From positions 310,001 to 374,000 of the forward strand of contig NZ_NWVD01000002.1 of assembly GCF_002374835.1 (NCBI RefSeq): a DNA stretch of 64,000 bases. Reading direction: 5' to 3'. The stretch comes from Sphingomonas ginsenosidimutans (GTDB lineage: Bacteria; Pseudomonadota; Alphaproteobacteria; Sphingomonadales; Sphingomonadaceae). The translations under genes were made by a program, and so were the position numbers. Shown here piece by piece: positions 59,330 through 64,000 of this stretch. Position 1 is the first letter of the stretch; each line of letters starts with the position of its first letter. Under the pieces are notes generated by a model. That model did not search any database. It was not told the origin of the DNA and saw only the letters and a list, made by a program, of their open reading frames with translations.

Positions 59330-60549
59330 TACGCATCTCCCGAGAAGTCGCCGCGGATCAGCGCGCCATTCTGCTTGATCGCGAGCGCCAGGCGCTCTTC
59401 GGCAAGGATCGTGACCATGTTGCGAATGAAATTATCACGGTCCGAAACCGACGCCTCGACGCGCGCTTCCCAGCGATCGTACAGGGTTGCCGCGACCGCG
59501 AACTCGCCGACAAGAAACTTGCCGACGCCGATGCCCTTGGTCGGGATTACGGGAACCCCCCACAGCATCGGGACTGACGCCTCATTGGTGGACACCTTGC
59601 CCGTGATCGGGTCGGAAACGAGATAGGCGCCGGTCTGATCCTTCGTCAGCTTGATGCGCAGCCAGTCGGCGGGGTGCATGACGATCCCCGTGCCCGTGAA
59701 GTCGTTCAGCGCCAGCTGAAGGAGCGCCGACCCGATACGATCCATCTTGTTGGGCGCGGTGAGTGCATAGGGGGCCGCGTAGTCCAACGCGTTCGTGTAG
59801 AGGCCGGTGAGGTTCTGGCCGGTGCCGTCACCCAGCAGCAGCTGCGTATCTTCCTTGTCGTCCAGCCCATAGATCAGATCGGTTTGGATCAGACCTTCCA
59901 GCTGGCCCACATCTTCGAGGATTTGACGCGACGCCTGCACCCAATGCGCGATCGTGCGGACCGGGACAGTCTGAAGCGTCCACCCCAGGTTGCTTTCCGG
60001 CTTGAGCGCGCCCTCCGCCACCGGCGCGGCGTTCAGGTCCCGCGTCGTCTGCTTCGGATACTCGATGGCCCCCTTATCGGTCCGCACCACCGGCAACAGG
60101 CTCCGCACCATCAGCTGGCGGCGCGGGACGGAAACGACGTCATCCCGGTACGGATCGTGGAGGCCGCCGCCCGACGTGCTGCCGGACGTGACCGTCTTCA
60201 CCGACATGGCGACCGCGCCCGTTGACACCTCTTTCAGTGCCCCGACATCGGCCCCCTTCTCGCGCAGAAAGCGAGCACCCAGCGTTTCCATCTGGACCGG
60301 ATCGCCCCCGCCACGGCGGCCTTGCGCCATCTTCTGCGAAAGCTCGGTGAGTTCGCCTTTCAGGCCCGCCAGCTTCTCTTCGGTCGTCGCGTGGACGGCG
60401 TTCGCCTTCTCCAGCGCCCTGGTGACCGTCGCGATGTGCTCTTCCAACACGATATCCAGCGACTTCGTGTTTTTCGTGTGGAGCGGCAGGTCAAGCGCGG
60501 CGCCGGCACGAAGGGCCATCTGATGGCGCAGCAATTTGTCGGTGAACAT
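59329..60549 (-). CDS. HK97-type major capsid protein
   Basis: 406 residues. An N-terminal delta domain with a coiled coil (about 30-75, DIVLEEHIATVTRALEKANA, LKGELTELSQKMAQG) is followed by the capsid fold with GGGLHDPYRDDVVSVPRRQL, VPVRTIAHWVQASRQILEDV, LIYGLDDKEDTQLLLGDGTG, GIVMHPADWLRIKLTKDQ, LWGVPVIPT and NFIRNMVTILAEERLALAI. This is the full HK97 pattern (phage_major_capsid). It is intact, unlike that of element A. The prohead protease is just upstream, as usual. Confidence 0.94.
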   Translation of the reverse strand: MFTDKLLRHQMALRAGAALDLPLHTKNTKSLDIVLEEHIATVTRALEKANAVHATTEEKLAGLKGELTELSQKMAQGRRGGGDPVQMETLGARFLREKGADVGALKEVSTGAVAMSVKTVTSGSTSGGGLHDPYRDDVVSVPRRQLMVRSLLPVVRTDKGAIEYPKQTTRDLNAAPVAEGALKPESNLGWTLQTVPVRTIAHWVQASRQILEDVGQLEGLIQTDLIYGLDDKEDTQLLLGDGTGQNLTGLYTNALDYAAPYALTAPNKMDRIGSALLQLALNDFTGTGIVMHPADWLRIKLTKDQTGAYLVSDPITGKVSTNEASVPMLWGVPVIPTKGIGVGKFLVGEFAVAATLYDRWEARVEASVSDRDNFIRNMVTILAEERLALAIKQNGALIRGDFSGDA

Positions 60550-60552
60550 CTT

Positions 60553-61170
60553 CTATACTCCCATGAGGGTCGCGATTGCCTTGGTGGATGCGGTGAGCCG
60601 GGCGGCAATCTGCGCGGCCTCCTGTTCGTCTGCGGCGTCTTCCGCCGCTCGGAATGCTGCCGTGGCGGCTGCCTTCGCGCGCCGGCTGGACAGGCCCAGC
60701 GTGCGCAAATGCTCCTCAAGCTCGCGGACGTTGCCTGCGGCCTTCACGTTGCTGACATAGGTCGATGGGTTCGACGGCACCGACACCAGCGAGACTTCGT
60801 AGAGATCGGCGCGGATGATCGTCGCGCCCTTCCGCTCCAGCGGGACGAAGCCGACCGAAAGTCCGGTCAGCGCGCCAGCCTTGAGAAGCGCATAGGCTTC
60901 CGTGCCATCGGCCGTGCCCAGCGCGATCGTCCCGGATGCCTCCAGCCCGGTACGCGTTTCCGCAAACGCGTCCCACCTACCGACCGGCCGCTTCATGTCG
61001 TGATGCAGGAGCATGGCGACCCGTCGCCCGCCCGCGAGGGACGCAGCGAACGCACCCGGCGCGAAGGTGTCGCCGTGTGAATCCTCGTTGCCGTACCCGG
61101 CAGCGATGCCGTCCAGCCTGCCCTGTTCCGACAGGGCCTTGACGTTGAGGGGAAAGGAAACGTGATCCAT
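60553..61170 (-). CDS. HK97-family prohead protease
   Basis: 205 residues from the ATG at 61170 (GGGGAAAGG upstream). IAAGYGNEDSHGDTFAPGAF, VAMLLHHDMKRPVGRW (catalytic His), GALTGLSVGFVPLERKG (catalytic Ser) and LYEVSLVSVPSNPST are the S78 protease motifs. It cuts off the capsid delta domain. In complete phages the portal gene is directly upstream; here the 141 bp upstream of it are gene-free and lead to a small unknown gene. Confidence 0.93.
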   Translation of the reverse strand: MDHVSFPLNVKALSEQGRLDGIAAGYGNEDSHGDTFAPGAFAASLAGGRRVAMLLHHDMKRPVGRWDAFAETRTGLEASGTIALGTADGTEAYALLKAGALTGLSVGFVPLERKGATIIRADLYEVSLVSVPSNPSTYVSNVKAAGNVRELEEHLRTLGLSSRRAKAAATAAFRAAEDAADEQEAAQIAARLTASTKAIATLMGV

Positions 61171-61311
61171 GATGCGCAGTCCGACAGCTCGCCCGTTGGG
61201 CGTTTCAGGAGCCGTCGCCGGCGCGCATCTCACGCGGTAGGCGGGGTGTCGTCGCGCGTCACACGCGTTGACCCCCCGCTCGATAGCGCAGCCGGCGCGG
61301 AAATGAAAGGG

Positions 61312-61719
61312 TTAATGCGACTGCGCGGTGACTTCGATCGCGTCGGCGTTCGCATCTACCAGCGCAGCGAGCCTGCGCAGCCAATCGGCCGCCCCAGCTG
61401 CGCCACGCACTCGCGCGACACGCTCCACCAGCACGTTGCCCAGCACCGTCACCACGACGGGTTCCGCAATCCCCGCCACCTGCAGCGTGTTGATGAACTC
61501 GTGCCCCGTGCGCGCCAGGTCGACAAGCTCGCGTTCATTGGGGGTCATATCCTTCGTGCGCGGCAACCCGCCCTCGATCGCCGCCGCCCTCATCCGCAGC
61601 GCTGCGGCCAAGGCCTCCCCAGGCGCGCCAGCGGCCAGCAACTCGGCCGCGATCGTGGCAACCGCGCTGGTGAAGCGCGCCACGGCCTCTCCGCGATCAT
61701 TCTCATTCAACATCGACAT
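61312..61719 (-). CDS. Hypothetical helical protein
   Basis: 135 residues (an ATG at 61713 is possible). NENDRGEAVARFTSAVATIA, AGAPGEALAAALRMRAAAIE and TPNERELVDLARTGHEFINT, then a C-terminal WLRRLAALVDANADAIE. It is all-helical with no family I recognise. It overlaps the winged-helix gene by 17 bp. Position just before the protease would suit a packaging or scaffold-like factor, but there is no direct evidence. Confidence 0.6.
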   Translation of the reverse strand: MSMLNENDRGEAVARFTSAVATIAAELLAAGAPGEALAAALRMRAAAIEGGLPRTKDMTPNERELVDLARTGHEFINTLQVAGIAEPVVVTVLGNVLVERVARVRGAAGAADWLRRLAALVDANADAIEVTAQSH

Positions 61720-62002
61720 TCTCCATGGTGGATAGAAAGGGCAATTCACCCTGTTGTGGCGCGCACGCGGTCGCGACGACGGATCGCTTGGCCTTGGCAC
61801 GTCCGCTCAACTGCGACCGGCTGTCGCGCCAGTGGGCGCGGACGAAGGCGGCAGCGGCATCAAGGTCGATCAGGTACGGCGTGCCCTTGCCGCCATGCTC
61901 GATGACCGGGAAGTCAGGTCGAGCGCGCATGAACTGGCGCAGGGTCGGTTCGGACGGCATGTCCGGGATCGCCGCCAACTCCCACAGCTTGCCAACCGGC
62001 AT
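61703..62002 (-). CDS. Winged-helix DNA-binding protein, possibly small-terminase-like
   Basis: 99 residues. LWELAAIPDMPSEPTLRQFM, PDFPVIEHGGKGTPYLIDLD and AAAFVRAHWRDSR form a winged helix in which a helix-turn-helix is followed by a G-G-K-G-x-x-Y-L wing, as in the DNA-binding domain of lambda Nu1 (TerS) and in excisionases. The C-terminal tail is basic, then ends acidic. A role in DNA recognition for packaging is a hypothesis; transcriptional control is the alternative. No large terminase is visible. Confidence 0.55.
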   Translation of the reverse strand: MPVGKLWELAAIPDMPSEPTLRQFMRARPDFPVIEHGGKGTPYLIDLDAAAAFVRAHWRDSRSQLSGRAKAKRSVVATACAPQQGELPFLSTMENVDVE

Positions 62003-62475
62003 GACGCCTCCAAAATCGACCGATGATTTTTAATCCGGCACGCGGCCGGTGATCGTGACGACGCGACAGCCGCTAACAGCGGCCACCCACGGCCCCACAG
62101 AAGCCACGGGAGCGCGTTTCCCGCCTCAAGGTACTTCCGGGGGTCACAAGGTCGCGGATCGCATCCAACGGGGCCGTGCCAGCAAGCGCGGCGCGGAAAT
62201 TCCCGCCGCGCTGAAATAAAATCCCCAGATGAGACAATGAGTGGTCCGGGGGGCGCCGCCCCTCTGGACTTTCTACCCCCCTACCCCCTGCCACGTCCCG
62301 TGCGACAAGCGCCACGCCCGCATGATCCCGACCGCATAGACCGCGTTTGGACGCGTTTTTTCGGTTGGGGCCTTACGCGTGTGCGCGTGCGTGACGCGGG
62401 CGCGTAAGCTGGTGAACCGAGAAAATGCGTCCAAACGCGGTCTACGCGGTCGGAAACGTCCTACGGATCGGTCGA
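62003..62475. other. Gene-free block between primase and winged-helix genes
   Basis: 473 bp without a supported gene. It holds the long inverted repeat at 62328-62453, a GC-rich hairpin around 62190-62216 (GCGCGGCG against CGCCGCGC, with AAATT in the loop) and an imperfect dyad at about 62250-62275 (GTCC...GGAC around a G/C core). Such structured gene-free DNA next to a P4-type primase is where an origin would be expected. Confidence 0.5.
62328..62453. repeat. 39-bp near-perfect inverted repeat with nested dyad (candidate origin)
   Basis: Arms 62328-62366 and 62415-62453 match at 36 of 39 positions (each contains the block AGACCGCGTTTGGACGC or its complement). The 48-bp centre has a further perfect dyad CTTACGCG (62372-62379) with CGCGTAAG (62401-62408). 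It lies 23 bp past the primase stop. Confidence 0.8.
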
Positions 62476-63912
62476 TCAAGGCGGCATCTCGCGATCATCA
62501 AGCGGATGAGCGGCACCAGCATGGCCAGCACCGGCAACGGCCGTCGCGCCCGCAACCTGCCCCAGATCGTCCATCGGTAGCATCAGCCGCACCCCACGAT
62601 AAACCCGCGTACGCTCGACGTTCGCCAGCCGATCGGGCTTGAACCCTCTCTTGCGCAGGGCCGACCCGAACGCCTTCTGCTTGCCCGGATATTCGCCAGC
62701 AGCGTGAGCGTACTTCTCCCACGCCGCGAACAGGCTGGCCGTGGTGTCGAACAGGTCCCCTCCCGTCTCGCACCGATCGGCGAGGAACTGGCCCAGCAAG
62801 TCCTGTTCCTCAAAATAGCGATCGGTCTGGCGCACCACGCTGGCCGGGCGCACAAGCCCGCTAGCCTGCCAGTCGAGACACCCGTCGATCATCCAACGTA
62901 GGATGCGCGGATGCTCGGCACGGAGCCGCGCTTCCAACGTGCGGTCAACTTTGGGCGGCTTGTGATTGAACGGCACGATATGAAAGCGACGTCGCATCGC
63001 CTCATCGACGTTGCGCAACACGGGTTCATGATTGCCGATGATGACCAGTTTGAACGCGGGCAGGAACGTGAAGTTGTCCTGTCGCATGAACCGCGCCGTG
63101 ATCGGGTCGCCGCCCGTCATTTGCTTGATACGACTTTCGGCCCATGACCGTCCCTCTTCCGTCTCCGACGCAGTGACCAGCCGCGCCCCTCGTAGCACCG
63201 CCAATTCGGTGGAATGCCGGTCATTGCGCGACGCGATGAATGTTTCCATTGCGGCCGTGACAGCATAATCCCCAAGTATCTGCGTGAAGGTATTAAGGAA
63301 CACACCCTTACCATTGCCGCCCGGACCATGAATGAAGAACAACGCATGTTCACGCGTGTCAGCGGTCAGTGAATATCCGGCAATCTGTTGAAGGAACCGG
63401 ATCAACTCAAGGTCGCCGCCCGACGCCTGCATCAGAAACTCTTTCCACAACGTCGCCTCCCCCTCTTGAGGCGTGACGGACGTGGATCGCGTCAGCATGA
63501 ACGCGTGATCGGCGGGCAGTACCTTGCCGGTGCGCAGGTCCACCGCGCCATCTGGCGTTCCCAGCAGGAACGGGTCGGGGTCCCAATCATCAGCGCAGGC
63601 GGAAAGCAACGGATCGGCCCGCGCGAATTGCTCTACCCCGCTCGCCGCCGCAGCCTTCCCGAACTTCGCGCCCGCGCCGGCCTCCCGGATCGAGCGCCGC
63701 GCATAGTCGAAGGCGCGCCGACGTTTGTCCTCGCGCCATATCGCGCCGTCGAACTCCAGCCACTTCCCCCGGCTGTGGCAGAACCGCAGCTGACCCACAT
63801 GCTCCCCGACGAAGGCCCGCGCCAACGCATCCTCGGAGAAGCCCTCGGCCTTCGCCTGGTCGACCCCGGCCGCCTTCTCGCCGGGATCCATTGGCACCAT
63901 TGCGATTGTCAC
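62476..63912 (-). CDS. P4-type phage/plasmid primase-helicase (D5_N + SF3 helicase)
   Basis: 478 residues from GTG at 63912, overlapping the previous gene's stop by 4 bp (GTGA). A D5_N-like domain (WLEFDGAIWREDKRRRAFDY, LLGTPDGAVDLRTGKVLPAD, TRSTSVTPQEGE) leads to the superfamily 3 helicase: FIHGPGGNGKGVFLNTFTQ (Walker A), RLVTASETEEGRSWAESRIK (Walker B), FKLVIIGNHEPVL (sensor), RRRFHIVPFNH. A C-terminal winged helix follows. These proteins melt and unwind the origin in P4-like satellites and many plasmids and phages. A primase domain may be encoded by the partial gene upstream. Confidence 0.92.
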   Translation of the reverse strand: MTIAMVPMDPGEKAAGVDQAKAEGFSEDALARAFVGEHVGQLRFCHSRGKWLEFDGAIWREDKRRRAFDYARRSIREAGAGAKFGKAAAASGVEQFARADPLLSACADDWDPDPFLLGTPDGAVDLRTGKVLPADHAFMLTRSTSVTPQEGEATLWKEFLMQASGGDLELIRFLQQIAGYSLTADTREHALFFIHGPGGNGKGVFLNTFTQILGDYAVTAAMETFIASRNDRHSTELAVLRGARLVTASETEEGRSWAESRIKQMTGGDPITARFMRQDNFTFLPAFKLVIIGNHEPVLRNVDEAMRRRFHIVPFNHKPPKVDRTLEARLRAEHPRILRWMIDGCLDWQASGLVRPASVVRQTDRYFEEQDLLGQFLADRCETGGDLFDTTASLFAAWEKYAHAAGEYPGKQKAFGSALRKRGFKPDRLANVERTRVYRGVRLMLPMDDLGQVAGATAVAGAGHAGAAHPLDDREMPP

Positions 63913-64000
63913 CGACGGTTCACCATGATCGGCACCCGCGAACCGGGAACCGGCCCAGCCATGTAATCCCCGTCGATCCATTCCACGATTGGCCCGCCGG
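63909..64000 (-). CDS. C-terminal end of a gene upstream of the helicase
   Basis: The last 29 codons of an open frame that enters from the right edge: GGPIVEWIDGDYMAGPVPGS and ending RVPIMVNRR. Its TGA overlaps the GTG of the helicase. A primase-polymerase domain gene would be usual here, but the fragment is too short to tell. Confidence 0.5.
   Translation of the reverse strand, partial: GGPIVEWIDGDYMAGPVPGSRVPIMVNRR

Larger units (their letters stand above)
54846..64000. mobile_element. Element B: satellite-like or reduced prophage integrated in the capsid gene of element A (right end not seen)
   Basis: Gene set in the window: tyrosine integrase, AlpA-like protein, two small early proteins, BrnTA, an HslV-like protein, a truncated tail-tip fragment, post-capsid gene, HK97-type capsid, prohead protease, a 135-residue protein, a winged-helix DNA-binding protein, and P4-type primase/helicase. 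No portal, large terminase or tail gene is visible. Integrase plus AlpA plus primase with few structural genes is the plan of PICI/P4-like satellites. A prophage shortened by deletion is the alternative. Confidence 0.65.

Noticed and set aside
62003-62327. Degraded terminase or portal gene in the gene-free block of element B
   Set aside because: Reading the minus-strand frames gives no terminase or portal-like words; the stretch is hairpin-rich and broken by stops.

Overview
The window is high-GC DNA from an alphaproteobacterium, most likely a sphingomonad. The pointers are a large TonB-dependent receptor, a phasin/PHA synthase pair next to clpS, a single long Rel/Spo homologue, CpdR, hrcA-grpE, glycine-zipper lipoproteins, an inverted REP-like repeat of the kind common in sphingomonads, and GAAC-N7-GAAC (alphaproteobacterial LexA) boxes. 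Positions 1-35.95 kb are chromosome; about 36.0 kb to the end is phage-derived.

Chromosome. The left end holds glyoxalase I (cut by the window edge), an Ohr peroxidase and a TonB receptor. From 4.3 to 14.5 kb runs a plus-strand set of genes that fits scavenging of N-acylated or D-amino acids and peptidoglycan fragments: Ntn-type acylase, D-aminoacylase, a dgcN/dgcA-like pair for D-glutamate, an acidic amino-acid symporter of the DAACS family, a LysR regulator and a PBP4-type carboxypeptidase. Then come small envelope proteins, a glutathione transferase, a dienelactone hydrolase, clpS, phasin, phaC, alaC, a thioesterase, an HxlR regulator with a clear operator, the (p)ppGpp enzyme, cpdR, an N-formylglutamate amidohydrolase, threonine synthase, grpE and hrcA, a YgiB/YgiC-like pair, an HD-GYP plus GGDEF pair, dapF, and three tRNA genes (Val-GAC, Tyr-GTA, Val-TAC).

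Phage region, element A (about 36.0-54.84 kb). A short plus-strand control block with two perfect LexA boxes and a repressor-type HTH protein is followed by minus-strand late genes read from right to left: a small post-capsid gene, a large SGNH/Ig protein, head-tail connectors, tail tube, two tail chaperones linked by a lambda-type -1 frameshift, tape measure, GTA-like gp12/13/14/15 tail-tip genes, holin-like proteins, endolysin and nested spanins. A single plus-strand gene (moron) interrupts gp14/gp15. The major capsid gene of A survives only as its last ~29 codons.

Element B (54.84 kb to beyond the end). Exactly where the A capsid gene breaks off, a second element starts with a tyrosine integrase and an AlpA-like protein. 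It carries a BrnT/BrnA toxin-antitoxin pair, its own HK97-type capsid and prohead protease, a truncated 103-residue copy of the tail-tip N-terminus, a possible small-terminase-like DNA-binding protein, a gene-free block with a 39-bp near-perfect inverted repeat, and a P4-type primase/helicase. No portal, large terminase or tail genes are visible in B. The simplest reading is a satellite-like (PICI/P4-like) or reduced prophage that integrated into the 3' end of the capsid gene of resident prophage A. The right end of B lies outside the window, so the nesting is an inference.
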